Origin: Raineyella sp. W15-4
GTDB taxonomy: Bacteria; Actinomycetota; Actinomycetes; Propionibacteriales; Propionibacteriaceae
NCBI RefSeq assembly: GCF_033170155.1
Contig: NZ_CP137079.1
Coordinates: 2,232,001 to 2,296,000, forward strand
Direction of reading: 5' to 3'
Length of the DNA stretch: 64,000 nt
Positions 29,991-40,462 of this stretch are shown here, in pieces. Every line of letters begins with the position of its first letter. Within the stretch, counting starts at the first letter, position 1. A model generated the notes under the pieces. The model searched no databases. It saw only the letters and a program-made list of their open reading frames with translations, and was not told the origin of the DNA. The position numbers and the translations under genes were made by a program.

Positions 29991-30453
29991 CTGTCCTTCC
30001 CACCCGCCCGGTACTCCTCGTACGCCGCCATCAGGCGGTCGTGCAGGCCGAACATCTCGGCATGGTCCTCGGGGGTGGCGTGATCGTAGCCGAGCAGGTG
30101 CAGGATGCCGTGCACCAGCAGGTACTCCGCCTCCTGGTCCGGGGTCCGGTCGTTCTCGGCGGCCTGCCGGGCGGTCACCGTCGGGGCCAGCACGATGTCG
30201 CCGAGCAGCCCCTCGGGCTCCGGCTCGTCCGGCTCGGGGATGCGCAACTCGTCCATCGGGAAGGACAGCACATCGGTCGGCCCGGGCAGATCCATGTACT
30301 TGAGGTGGTAGGCCGCCATTGTCTCCTCGTCGACCAGCAGGATCGACAGCTCGGCCTGCGGGTGGATCCGCAGCTCCGCCAGCACCCAGGAGGCCAGCGT
30401 CGCCAGCCCCTTCTCGTCCGCCTCGACCCCGGACTCGTTGTTCAGTTCGACGC

Positions 30454-30457
<4 letters not shown>
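29987..30457 (-). CDS. ybeY: Endoribonuclease YbeY
   Basis: 156 residues. Zinc motif HGILHLLGYDH near residue 116-126 and the family's PTDVLSFPMDE stretch. Acts in 16S rRNA 3' maturation and ribosome quality control. GTG start overlaps the phoH stop (GTGA). Conserved order with phoH and era. Confidence 0.94.
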
Positions 30458-31458
<1,001 letters not shown>

Positions 31459-31571
31459 GTCGAGGGTGCGTACGCTGGACAGGATGCCTCCGAAGGTCGC
31501 CGGATGCGGTGTCCCGGGACGGGACGACCGGATGTTCCCATCGTAGTCGGAGTCACGCCTCAGGCGGACAG

Positions 31572-32006
31572 TCAGTCGTCACGCCGCTCCGACTCCTCCA
31601 GGTCGTCCTCGCCGACGATCTGGACCGCAGCCTCCTCGGCGCTCGCCGCTCCCCCGGAGATGCCGACATCGTGCCCGATCAGCCCCGACTCCCGGTCCTC
31701 GCCGTCGTAGCCGGCGTTGTCGTCGACGAGTCGGCCGGCGCGCCGGTAGTCCTTCTCGTCCGAACCGGTGCCGTTCCAGTCGGGTTCCTCGAAGCGCTCC
31801 CGCTCGGGATCCTCACGCTTGATCCGCTCCCGCACCCCCTCGGGGCCCTCGAGCGCCTCGGTCATGGCGCCGGACCAGTCGTCGGGGGCGATGATCCCCT
31901 CGTCGAGTGGGTCCGCGACGCCACGCTCGACGAGACTCTGCTCCGGGTCGAGCTGGTCGACGACCTCCGAGGGCTCCGTACTGGTTTCGTCGTTGTAGGT
32001 GGCCAT
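31572..32006 (-). CDS. DUF5709 acidic protein
   Basis: 144 residues, very acidic, soluble. It carries the DUF5709 pattern: QLDPEQSLVERGVADPLDEG, DWSGAMTEALEG, GRLVDDNAG, and near the end DVGISGGAASAEEAAVQ. Found across Actinomycetota without known function. ATG at 32004-32006 is the first conserved Met; 15 upstream codons are in frame but not similar. 167 bases separate it from the divergent sulfate-binding gene. Confidence 0.8.
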   Translation of the reverse strand: MATYNDETSTEPSEVVDQLDPEQSLVERGVADPLDEGIIAPDDWSGAMTEALEGPEGVRERIKREDPERERFEEPDWNGTGSDEKDYRRAGRLVDDNAGYDGEDRESGLIGHDVGISGGAASAEEAAVQIVGEDDLEESERRDD

Positions 32007-32063
32007 ACCCCAGTGTGCCCCCTTCCGCCGGGCGCCGTCTGCCAGGGACACCCCGACCTCGGA

Positions 32064-32120
32064 TTGCGGCAGGACCCGGGCGTGATGTATAAGTTTGACA
32101 AATAGGGCACCAAACCTATT
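32064..32120 (+). promoter_or_regulatory. Promoter and operator of the sulfate-type ABC operon
   Basis: TTGCGG (32064-32069), 18 bases, TATAAG (32088-32093). Just downstream is the inverted repeat AATAGG-N8-CCTATT (32101-32120) at about +1 to +20. The region 32085-32132 is AT-rich against a GC-rich background. A TTGACA at 32095 could belong to a second promoter. A repressor acting by sulfur status is inferred. Confidence 0.5.
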
Positions 32121-32173
32121 GGCTTAAAAAACTATGCGCTCCCCCCGGGCGCCACAGCGAAGGGTCCTCCGCC

Positions 32174-33223
32174 ATGCAGCCCACCGTCTCCCGCCGCACT
32201 CTGCTCTCGATCGCCGGCCTGGCCTCCGCCGGGCTGACCCTGTCCGGCTGCGTCGGTGGCGCAGCGTCGCCGAGCGACGCCTCGAGCTCCGCGGCCACCA
32301 CCACCCTCCACCTGGTCGGCTTCGCCGTGCCCAAGGAGGCGAACAACGCCGCCCAGGCCGCGTTCGCGAAGACCGATGCCGGCAAGGGCGTGGTCTGGCA
32401 GGAGTCGTACGGTGCCTCCGGTGACCAGAGCCGGGCGGTGGTGAACGGACTGGCCGCGGACTACGTCCATTTCTCCCTCGAGGGCGACGTCAGCCGCCTG
32501 GTCGACGCCGGCCTGGTCGACGCCAACTGGAAGAACGGCCCGACCAAGGGCATCGTGTCCGACTCCGTGGTGGCCATCGTCTTCCCCAAGGGCAATCCGA
32601 AGAACATCACCGGCTGGGCCGATCTGATCAAGCCCGGGATCCGGATCGTCACCCCCAACCCCGCCAGCTCGGGCTCCGCTCGCTGGAACATCCTGGCGGC
32701 CTACCAGCAGGTGATCAACCAGGGCGGCACCGAGGCGCAGGCCGAGGAGTACCTCACCTCCTTCTTCAAGAATGTCGTCGCGCTGCCCGGCAGCGGCCGC
32801 GACGCCACCAACGCCTTCCTGCAGGGCACCGCCGATGTGCTCATCTCGTACGAGAACGAGGCCATCCTGGCCCGGCAGTCGGGTGAGACCTTCGAGTACC
32901 TAGTGCCTGACAGCACGCTGCTGATCGAGAACCCGGCCGCGGTGACCAAAACCGCCGATCCCAAGGCCCAGGCCTATCTCGACTTCGTGCTCAGCGCCGC
33001 GGGGCAGACCGAGTTCGCCAAGAAGGGCTTCCGGCCGGTCATCGATGGGGTGACCTTGCCCGAGGTGCAGGGCGCCAATGACCCGAAGAACCCCTACCCG
33101 AAGCCGGCCAAGCTGTTCACCATCAACGACCTGGGTGGCTGGTCGGCGGTGAACAAGAAGTTCTTCACCGACACCACCGGCGTGGTGCCGAAGATCCAGC
33201 AGCAGACGGGGAAGACCAAGTGA
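32174..33223 (+). CDS. Sulfate/thiosulfate-type ABC transporter substrate-binding lipoprotein
   Basis: 349 residues. Signal with twin-Arg-like RR and a lipobox (LTLSGC). Sulfate-binding family (Sbp/CysP) features: ESYGASGDQSRAVVNGL, the PNPASSGSARWNILAA phosphate/sulfate-site loop, and YENEAILA. It delivers the anion to the CysTW permease. The permease GTG overlaps the stop by four bases, first gene of a four-gene operon. Confidence 0.9.
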   Translation: MQPTVSRRTLLSIAGLASAGLTLSGCVGGAASPSDASSSAATTTLHLVGFAVPKEANNAAQAAFAKTDAGKGVVWQESYGASGDQSRAVVNGLAADYVHFSLEGDVSRLVDAGLVDANWKNGPTKGIVSDSVVAIVFPKGNPKNITGWADLIKPGIRIVTPNPASSGSARWNILAAYQQVINQGGTEAQAEEYLTSFFKNVVALPGSGRDATNAFLQGTADVLISYENEAILARQSGETFEYLVPDSTLLIENPAAVTKTADPKAQAYLDFVLSAAGQTEFAKKGFRPVIDGVTLPEVQGANDPKNPYPKPAKLFTINDLGGWSAVNKKFFTDTTGVVPKIQQQTGKTK

Positions 33224-34092
33224 CCGAAGTCCTCGCCCCGACGCAGGAGCGGGCTCCGCGCCGGTCAGGGAACCCCCGCCGGCGCCGTGGCCCGGTCTTC
33301 ACCAGCACCCTGACCCGCGGCTCGGGGATCGGACTGGGCCTCGCGCTGATCTGGTTCAGCCTGTTGGTGCTGCTCCCGCTCACCGCGGTGCTGGTCAAGG
33401 CCGCGGAGGGTGGCTGGGGTGCCTACTGGGCCGCCCTGCGGGACCCGCAGACTGCGGCGGCGATCGGTCTCACCGTGGTGGTCGCGCTGATCATCACGGC
33501 GATCAACGTCGTCATCGGCACGCTCATCGCCTGGGTGCTGGTCCGTGACAACTTCCCGGGCAAGCGGATCCTGGAGATCGTCATCGACCTCCCGTTCGCC
33601 CTGCCCACCATCGTCGCCGGCCTGGTGCTGCTCAGCCTGTACGGTCCCCAGTCGCCGCTGGGGCTCAACTGGGCCAACACCCGGATGGCGGTCGCGTTGG
33701 CGTTCCTCTTCGTCACCCTCCCGTTCGTGGTGCGGACCGTCCAACCGGTGCTGCTGGAGCTGGAGCCGGAGGCCGAGGAGGCCGCCGCGTCCCTGGGGGC
33801 GGGGCCGTTGACCGTCTTCGGCCGGATCGTCCTGCCGAGCCTGGTCCCGGCCATCACCTCGGGCGCGGCGATGTCGTTCGCCCGGGCGTTGTCCGAGTTC
33901 GGCTCGCTGGTGCTGTTGTCCGGCAACCTGCCGATGCACACCGAGGTCGCCGCGGTGCGGATCCTCGGCTACATCGAGGGGGACAACCTGCACGGGGCCG
34001 CGGCGGTCGCCTCGGTGCTGCTGCTGGTGGCGCTGGCGGCGATCGTCCTGCTCGACATCTTCTCCCGGAGGATCACCCGCGATGTCGACTGA
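33220..34092 (+). CDS. cysT: Sulfate-type ABC transporter permease (CysT-like)
   Basis: 290 residues with six hydrophobic segments and the EAA loop (EAAASLGAGPLTVFGRIVLP). Pairs with the next gene to make the channel. The GTG overlaps the upstream stop (GTGA). N-terminus is Arg-rich and cytoplasmic. Confidence 0.9.
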   Translation: MTEVLAPTQERAPRRSGNPRRRRGPVFTSTLTRGSGIGLGLALIWFSLLVLLPLTAVLVKAAEGGWGAYWAALRDPQTAAAIGLTVVVALIITAINVVIGTLIAWVLVRDNFPGKRILEIVIDLPFALPTIVAGLVLLSLYGPQSPLGLNWANTRMAVALAFLFVTLPFVVRTVQPVLLELEPEAEEAAASLGAGPLTVFGRIVLPSLVPAITSGAAMSFARALSEFGSLVLLSGNLPMHTEVAAVRILGYIEGDNLHGAAAVASVLLLVALAAIVLLDIFSRRITRDVD

Positions 34093-34960
34093 GACCGTAC
34101 GCCCGCTCCGACGACCCGTCCGGCCCCAGGGGTCCGCCGCCGCGGGGCGGTCCTGGTCGCGCTACCTGCTGCGGACCATCGTCGTCCTCTACCTGGCGCT
34201 GCTGGTGATCTGGCCGGTGCTGCTGGTCGCCACCCGGACCTTCTCCCGCGGCGTCGGCCCGGTGCTGGAGGCGCTGAGTGACCCGGCGCTGGTGTTCGCC
34301 TTCCAGCTCACCCTGGTCTCGGCGCTGTGGGCGGTGGCCCTCAACACCGTGTTCGGTGTCGGCATCTCGCTGCTGCTGGTCCGGCACCGGTTCCCCGGCC
34401 GACGGGTGCTGTCGGCCCTGGTCGACCTGCCGCTGTCGGTCTCCCCGGTGGTCGTCGGCCTGGCACTGCTGTTGGTCTACGGCGGGAGCACCGGATGGTT
34501 CGGTCCGTTCCTCAAGGCGGCCGGTCTGCAGATCATCTACGCCCCGCCCGGCATCATCCTGGCCACCACCTTCGTCTGCCTGCCGTTGGTGATCCGCGAA
34601 GTGGTGCCGGTGCTGATCGAGGCCGGCACCGACGCCGAACAGGCCGCCGAGAGCCTGGGCGCCAATCCGTGGCAGGTCTTCGGCCGGATCACCCTGCCCA
34701 CCATCAAGTGGGCGGTCGTGTACGGCGTGGTGCTGAGCTTCGCCCGGGCGCTCGGCGAGTACGGCGCCGTCAAGATCGTCTCCGGCGGTGTGGCGTTCCG
34801 CACCCAGACCGCCACCCTGCTGGTCGAGGAACGCTACCAGCAGTTCGGCGTGGCCAACGCCACCACCGCGTACACAGCGGCCCTGCTGCTCACGGCGATC
34901 GCTCTGGTGGCGCTCATCGTGGTGGCGGTGCTGCGCCCGTCCCAGGAGAAACGAGCATGA
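34082..34960 (+). CDS. cysW: Sulfate-type ABC transporter permease (CysW-like)
   Basis: 292 residues, six membrane helices, EAA loop [20 protein letters not shown], and the family's [21 protein letters not shown] overlaps the CysT gene by 11 bases and its stop overlaps the cysA ATG (ATGA). Confidence 0.9.
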   Translation: MSTETVRPLRRPVRPQGSAAAGRSWSRYLLRTIVVLYLALLVIWPVLLVATRTFSRGVGPVLEALSDPALVFAFQLTLVSALWAVALNTVFGVGISLLLVRHRFPGRRVLSALVDLPLSVSPVVVGLALLLVYGGSTGWFGPFLKAAGLQIIYAPPGIILATTFVCLPLVIREVVPVLIEAGTDAEQAAESLGANPWQVFGRITLPTIKWAVVYGVVLSFARALGEYGAVKIVSGGVAFRTQTATLLVEERYQQFGVANATTAYTAALLLTAIALVALIVVAVLRPSQEKRA

Positions 34961-35982
34961 GCATCGAGATCCGCGGAGTCTCCAAGAACTTCGGTGACTT
35001 CAGCGCGCTGTCCGACATCGACCTGACCATCCCCACCGGAGACCTCACCGCCCTCCTCGGCCCCAGTGGCGGTGGCAAGTCCACCCTGCTGCGGATCATC
35101 GCCGGGCTGGAGCACGCCGACACCGGCAGCGTCGCCATCGCCGGTGTCGATGCCACCGGGGTGCCGGCCCGGAAGCGGGACGTAGGCTTCGTCTTCCAGC
35201 ACTACGCCGCCTTCCGCCACCTCACCGTCGCGGAGAACGTCGCCTTCGGCCTGCGGATCCGCAAGCAGTCGAAGCAGCAGGTGCAGACCCGGGTCACGGA
35301 GATGCTGGAACTGGTCCACCTCGAGCAGTTCGCCGACCGGCTGCCCTCCCAGCTGTCCGGCGGCCAGCGCCAGCGGATGGCGCTGGCCCGCGCGTTGGCG
35401 ATCAGCCCCCGGGTGCTGCTGCTCGACGAGCCGTTCGGTGCCCTCGACGCCAAGGTCCGCAAGGAGCTGCGGGAATGGCTGCGCCGGCTGCACGACGAGG
35501 TGCACGTCACCACGGTCTTCGTCACCCATGACCAGGAGGAGGCCCTCGAGGTGGCCCACCACCTGGTGGTGATCAACCAGGGCCGGATCGAGCAGGTGGG
35601 CACCTCCGACCAGCTCTACGACGAGCCGGCCAACGCCTTCGTGATGGGCTTCCTCGGGCCGGTGACCACCCTCGGGGACACCCTGATCCGCCCGCACGAC
35701 GTCGGGATCAGCACCCAACCCACCGACCGGGACGGTGAGCGCGGCGGCTGGGTGAAGCGGCTCAACCGGGTGGGCTTCGAGGTCCAGGTCGAGGTGGAGG
35801 TGGACGGGGTGAGCACCCCGACGCTGGTCACCCTGACCCGCCGAGAGGCGGTCCGGGAAGGGCTGGAGGCGGCCCACCGGGTGTGGGTGCATCCGATCCC
35901 GGGCGCGGTCCGGGTGCCCGTCCCGACCGCGGAGCCGACCCCGCTGGACGCTGCCGACCCTCGGCCGATCACCGTGCCCTGA
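34957..35982 (+). CDS. cysA: Sulfate-type ABC transporter ATP-binding protein
   Basis: 341 residues. Walker [10 protein letters not shown], signature [15 protein letters not shown], Walker [14 protein letters not shown]-loop [12 protein letters not shown], and the C-terminal TOBE-like regulatory region ([11 protein letters not shown]). GGAG upstream of ATG. The longer frame upstream is an overlap of cysW. No cys assimilation genes are nearby. Confidence 0.9.
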   Translation: MSIEIRGVSKNFGDFSALSDIDLTIPTGDLTALLGPSGGGKSTLLRIIAGLEHADTGSVAIAGVDATGVPARKRDVGFVFQHYAAFRHLTVAENVAFGLRIRKQSKQQVQTRVTEMLELVHLEQFADRLPSQLSGGQRQRMALARALAISPRVLLLDEPFGALDAKVRKELREWLRRLHDEVHVTTVFVTHDQEEALEVAHHLVVINQGRIEQVGTSDQLYDEPANAFVMGFLGPVTTLGDTLIRPHDVGISTQPTDRDGERGGWVKRLNRVGFEVQVEVEVDGVSTPTLVTLTRREAVREGLEAAHRVWVHPIPGAVRVPVPTAEPTPLDAADPRPITVP

Positions 35983-36007
35983 GTCTCCTGCCGAGGCGCC
36001 CCACCCT

Positions 36008-36022
36008 GATGGTCTGACCATC
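36008..36022. promoter_or_regulatory. LldR-type operator 3 (GATGGTC-T-GACCATC)
   Basis: Perfect 15-base palindrome 69 bases upstream of the 36091 dehydrogenase, same core as the lctP region. Confidence 0.75.
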
Positions 36023-36030
36023 TCTTCCAT

Positions 36031-36041
36031 TGGTCAGACCA
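36031..36041. promoter_or_regulatory. LldR-type operator 4 (TGGTC-A-GACCA)
   Basis: Eleven-base palindrome, 21 bases (two helical turns) from operator 3, giving a tandem site for two regulator dimers on the same DNA face. Confidence 0.75.
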
Positions 36042-36090
36042 TTGGAGTACGCTCGTCTCCGTCAGTCAACGATGACTCAGGAGCACCCCT

Positions 36091-38910
36091 ATGACGACGA
36101 CTGCGACGGCGCACAACCACCCCACACTCCTCGGATCGGCCGGGATGTACTCCGACAGTGAGTTCGACCGCCGCGCGCTGGCACACGATGCCTCCCACTA
36201 CCTCGTCGTACCGCGGATCGTGGCCACCCCACGGTCCGCCGACGACATCGGCGCCCTGTTCCGTACGGCCCGCGCCGGCGGCCTGCCGCTCACCTTCCGG
36301 TCCGGCGGCACCAGCCTGTCCGGCCAGGCCCAGGGCCGCGGCATCCTGGCCGACACCCGGGCCAACTTCCGCGGCATCGAGGTCCTCGACGACGGGTCCC
36401 GGGTGCGGGTCCAGCCCGGCGCGACGGTCCGGGCCGTCAACCTGGCACTGCGCCCGTACGGTCGCAAGATCGGCCCCGATCCGGCCTCCGAGATCGCCTG
36501 CACCATCGGCGGCGTGGTGGCCAACAACTCCTCCGGGATGGCCTGCGGCACCGAGTTCAACACCTACCGGACGCTGGAGTCGATGGTGCTGGTGCTGCCC
36601 TCCGGCACCGTCCTCGACACCGGGGCCCCGGACGCCGACGCGAAGCTACGCCAGCTCGAACCCGCCCTGTACGCCGGTCTCGACGGCCTGCGCGACCGGG
36701 TCCGGGTCCGGCAGGACTCGGTCGACACCATCCGTCAGCAGTTCTCCATGAAGAACACCATGGGCTACGGGCTGAACTCCTTCCTCGACCACGACCGGCC
36801 GGTCGACATCCTCACCCACCTGATGATCGGCTCGGAGGGGACGCTCGGCTTCGTCGCCGAGGCGACCCTGCGCACCATCGAGGTGCTGCCGGAGATCACC
36901 ACCGGGCTGATGGTCTTCGAGACCATCGACGACGCGATGAGCGCGCTGCCCGACCTGGTGGCGACAGGCTTCGCCACCGTCGAGCTGATGGACTCGGTGA
37001 GCCTGCGGGTCGCCCAGACGCTGTCCGGCAGCCCCCGCGCCATCACCGACCTGCAGGTCCGGGACCATTCCGCACTGCTGGTGGAGTTCCACGGGCACAC
37101 CCCGCAGGAGCTGGCCGACAAGATCGCCACCGCCCGCCCGGTGACCGATCCGCTGCCGCTGGCGGTGCCGTTCGGGATGGCGCAGGACGCGCGCCGGGCC
37201 GCCGAGCTGTGGACCGTCCGCAAGGGCCTCTACGCCGCCGTCGCCGGCAACCGGCCCAGCGGCACCACCGCCCTGCTCGAGGACGTGGTGGTGCCGGTCG
37301 GCGCACTGGGCCGGACCTGCTCCGAGCTCGCCGAGCTGTTCGTCCGGCACGGCTACCAGGACTCGGTGATCTTCGGCCACGCCAAGGACGGCAACATCCA
37401 CTTCATGCTCAACGAGCAGTTCGCCGGCGGCACGCACACCGCGCGCTACGAGGCGTTCACCGAGGACATGGTCGACGTCGTCCTCGGCCATCACGGCTCA
37501 CTGAAGGCCGAGCACGGCACCGGCCGGATCATGGCCCCCTTCGTCGCCCGCCAGTACGGCCAGGAACTGTACGAGGTGATGGTCGCGGTCAAGCAGCTGT
37601 GCGATCCCGACGCAGTGCTCAACCCCGGCGTGGTGCTGGCGGAGAGCCCGCGCTCGTACGTCCAGGACCTCAAGCAGTCCCCCACCGTCGAGGAGGAGGT
37701 CGACCGCTGCGTCGAGTGCGGCTACTGCGAGCCGATCTGCCCCAGCCGCGACCTCACCCTGACCCCGCGCAAGCGGATCGCCCTGCGTCGCGAGATCACC
37801 GCCGCCGGGCAGGCCGGGAACTCCGGGCTGGCCGACGAGCTGGCGAAGACCTACCGCTACCAGGGCATCGAGACCTGCGCGGTCGACGGGCTGTGCTCGG
37901 TGAACTGCCCGCTGGACATCAACACCGGGGATCTGGTCCGGCGGCTGCGCGCCGAGGGCCACGGCAACACCTCCCAGGCCGCCTGGAACGCCCTGGCCCG
38001 CAACTGGGCCGGTCTCACCGCCGCCGGCGGAGTGGCGATGAACATCGCCGCGGCCGTCCCACCGCTGGCCACCGCGGCGACCGATGTCGGCCGCGCCGTG
38101 GTCGGCACCGACAACCTGCAGCGCTGGACCAAGGACCTGCCCCGCGGCGGGAAGCGACGGGCACCGCGCCGCTCCGACGGGCCGGCCGCGGTCTGGTTCC
38201 CGGCCTGCATCCACAATCTCTTCGGCGCCGCCGAGGGCGGTCCGGGCGTCGGCCCGGCGATCGACGCCCTGCTGGCCCGGACCGGCACCACCGTCGACAT
38301 CCCGGAGGGGATCAACGGGCTGTGCTGCGGCACCCCGTGGTCGTCGAAGGGCTTCACCCGAGGCCACAACACGATGCGGGAGAAGGCGCTGCCGATCCTG
38401 TGGGCGGCCACCGACCACGGCCGGCTGCCGGTGGTCGTCGACGGCGCCTCCTGCACCGAGGGCGTGCTGAAGTTCCAGCACAAGGACCCCGACCCGACGT
38501 ACGACGGACTGACGATCATCGACGCCGTCGAGTTCGTCGCCGACACACTTCTCGACAACCTGGTGGTGACCCGTCCGTACGACACCGTGGTGCTGCACAA
38601 CACCTGCTCGATGACCCACCTCGGCCTCAACGCTGCGGCCCGGGCGATCGCCGAGAAGATCGCCTCCGCGGTGATCGTGCCGGTGGCGACCGGCTGCTGC
38701 GCCTTCGCCGGCGACCGCGGGATGCTCCACCCCGAGCTGACCGCCTCGGCGACGAGCGGTGAGGCCGCCGAGGTGGCGGCCCGGGCGGACGGGGCCGGAC
38801 GGACGGCGTACGCCTCGGCCAACCGCACCTGTGAGGTGGGGATGACCCGGGCGACCGGACAGACCTACCACCACATCCTGGAACTGCTCGACCTGGCGAC
38901 CCGTCCCTGA
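36091..38910 (+). CDS. FAD/Fe-S D-lactate or glycolate-type dehydrogenase
   Basis: 939 residues. An FAD-binding PCMH domain (about 35-270; FRSGGTSLSGQAQG, IGGVVANNSSGM), an FAD-oxidase C domain with GHAKDGNIHF and the EHGTGRIM segment, two 4Fe-4S motifs (CVECGYCEPICP near 545 and CAVDGLCSVNCP), then CCG-type cysteine domains (GLCCGTPWSSKGF and ATGCCAFAGDRG). This is a fused GlcD/GlcF-like quinone-linked 2-hydroxyacid oxidase. The tandem LldR-type operators upstream make D-lactate the likely substrate, but glycolate cannot be excluded. AGGAG upstream of ATG. Confidence 0.87.
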   Translation: MTTTATAHNHPTLLGSAGMYSDSEFDRRALAHDASHYLVVPRIVATPRSADDIGALFRTARAGGLPLTFRSGGTSLSGQAQGRGILADTRANFRGIEVLDDGSRVRVQPGATVRAVNLALRPYGRKIGPDPASEIACTIGGVVANNSSGMACGTEFNTYRTLESMVLVLPSGTVLDTGAPDADAKLRQLEPALYAGLDGLRDRVRVRQDSVDTIRQQFSMKNTMGYGLNSFLDHDRPVDILTHLMIGSEGTLGFVAEATLRTIEVLPEITTGLMVFETIDDAMSALPDLVATGFATVELMDSVSLRVAQTLSGSPRAITDLQVRDHSALLVEFHGHTPQELADKIATARPVTDPLPLAVPFGMAQDARRAAELWTVRKGLYAAVAGNRPSGTTALLEDVVVPVGALGRTCSELAELFVRHGYQDSVIFGHAKDGNIHFMLNEQFAGGTHTARYEAFTEDMVDVVLGHHGSLKAEHGTGRIMAPFVARQYGQELYEVMVAVKQLCDPDAVLNPGVVLAESPRSYVQDLKQSPTVEEEVDRCVECGYCEPICPSRDLTLTPRKRIALRREITAAGQAGNSGLADELAKTYRYQGIETCAVDGLCSVNCPLDINTGDLVRRLRAEGHGNTSQAAWNALARNWAGLTAAGGVAMNIAAAVPPLATAATDVGRAVVGTDNLQRWTKDLPRGGKRRAPRRSDGPAAVWFPACIHNLFGAAEGGPGVGPAIDALLARTGTTVDIPEGINGLCCGTPWSSKGFTRGHNTMREKALPILWAATDHGRLPVVVDGASCTEGVLKFQHKDPDPTYDGLTIIDAVEFVADTLLDNLVVTRPYDTVVLHNTCSMTHLGLNAAARAIAEKIASAVIVPVATGCCAFAGDRGMLHPELTASATSGEAAEVAARADGAGRTAYASANRTCEVGMTRATGQTYHHILELLDLATRP

Positions 38911-38953
38911 GGCCCGAGGACGAGCCGTCCCTGAAGACCCGGTCGGGCGGCGC

Positions 38954-40462
38954 TCAGCGGCGCCGCTCGGCCCGGACCAGGGTGACCAGGGTGCCGAGCA
39001 GCATCAGCGCCGCGAAGGTGCCGTACGCCACCACGTAGCCCAGGTCGATGCCCGACCGCCCGGCACCCAGCGCGGCGGCGTCCCCGGAGAGGAAGGTCCG
39101 GGCCACCTCACCGGGGACGAAGGCGACCACCAGGGCCATCCCCAGGGCGAGGCCGATGCCGGTGCCGAAGGCCAGCACCATCACCCGGATGGAGTTGACC
39201 ACCCCGGTGCGCTCCCGCGGTGTGGCGGTGATGATCATGCTGGAGTTCAGCGTCTGGAACACCCCGTTGCCCAGCCCGACCACCGCCAGGGCGACGACGG
39301 TGAGCCAGCCGGAGGCGAGGCGTACGTCGACCAGCAGCAGCACCATCCCGGCCGTCGCGACCGCCGCGGAGACGGTCAGCATCACCCGTCGGCCGAGCCG
39401 CCGACCGACCCGGTCACCGGTCAGCGAACCGATGGTGAGGCCGATCGGGAAGCCGACGATCTTCAGCGCACTGATCGCCGCTGGGTCGCCGACCACGCCC
39501 TGGAAGTAGAGCCCGGCCACGGTGACCGCGCCGAGCCGCGGCAGCATCACCAGGAAGCCGTGCACCAGCGCGAGTGGGAAGGCGCGGCCGGCGAACAACT
39601 CCGGGGCCAGCACCGGCCGGGACAGCCGGCGTTCGACCAGGACGAGCACCGGCACCAGCACCAGGCAGCCGGCCAGCGCCAGCAGCACCCGGCGGTCGCC
39701 CAGGCCGACCTCGGCCCCCAGGGTCAACGCCAGCTGGGAACCGCCGAGGATGACCGCCAGCAGGCCCCCGCCAGGCAGGTCCAGTTGCGGGCGCCGGGGC
39801 GTGCCGACCGGCACCACCCGCAGTGCCACCAGCCCCCAGAGCAGGCCGGCCAGGGCGACCGGGACCAGCCCCCAGAACAGCCACCGCCAGCCGATCGCCG
39901 AGACGATGAAGCCGCCGACCATCGGGCCGAGCACCTGGCCGAGGGAGAACCCGGACAGGTAGACGCCCATCGCCCCGGCGAGGTGTTCGGCCGGGAAGAC
40001 CGCGGCGAGGATGGCCACGGCGGTGCTCAGCAGCAGGGCCGCCGCGGCGCCCTGCAGGGCACGGCCCGCGGCGACGCCGAGGATGCCGGGGCTGAAGCCC
40101 ATCAGCAGGCTCAGCGCGGCGAAGATCCCCAGCGCGCCGAGGAACACCCGGCGCCGGTCCAGCGCGTCGGCCAGCTGGCCGGCGGGGATCAGCAGGGCGG
40201 TGTTGACGAGCTGGTAGGCGATCACCACCACCGAGCTCTCCCCCGCGGTGGCGCCGAAGTGCGCGGTGAGCGCCGGAACGGCGATGTTGAGCATGTTCGA
40301 GCTCAGCGACATCAGCAGGGTGGCCAGGAACACCACCCCGAGGACGCTGCGGGCCCCCGGTGTCGGGGCCGTTCCGCCGCGGCCGCCGCTGTCGTCGCCT
40401 CGCCCGCTCACCGGCCCACCGTACGCGACGGCGGCCGGACCGGACTCCACCCGGACACGCAT
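38954..40462 (-). CDS. MFS transporter (DHA2-like)
   Basis: 502 residues, about 14 membrane segments. MFS signatures include GQLADALDRRRVFLGAL (loop 2-3), QGAAAALLLSTAVAILA, and GYLSG-type motif C region GFSLGQVLGPMVGGF. The ATG follows the flavin reductase TGA with no gap (TGAATG), so it is translated in the same operon; a GTG 17 codons inside is an alternative start. Likely moves an aromatic substrate or exports a toxic intermediate. Confidence 0.82.
   Translation of the reverse strand: MRVRVESGPAAVAYGGPVSGRGDDSGGRGGTAPTPGARSVLGVVFLATLLMSLSSNMLNIAVPALTAHFGATAGESSVVVIAYQLVNTALLIPAGQLADALDRRRVFLGALGIFAALSLLMGFSPGILGVAAGRALQGAAAALLLSTAVAILAAVFPAEHLAGAMGVYLSGFSLGQVLGPMVGGFIVSAIGWRWLFWGLVPVALAGLLWGLVALRVVPVGTPRRPQLDLPGGGLLAVILGGSQLALTLGAEVGLGDRRVLLALAGCLVLVPVLVLVERRLSRPVLAPELFAGRAFPLALVHGFLVMLPRLGAVTVAGLYFQGVVGDPAAISALKIVGFPIGLTIGSLTGDRVGRRLGRRVMLTVSAAVATAGMVLLLVDVRLASGWLTVVALAVVGLGNGVFQTLNSSMIITATPRERTGVVNSIRVMVLAFGTGIGLALGMALVVAFVPGEVARTFLSGDAAALGAGRSGIDLGYVVAYGTFAALMLLGTLVTLVRAERRR

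Noticed and set aside
32095-32123. TTGACA at 32095 as the main -35 of the sulfate-type operon
   Set aside because: At 17-18 bases the matching -10 would be ATTGGC or TTGGCT, both poor; TTGCGG-N18-TATAAG just upstream is a better pair.
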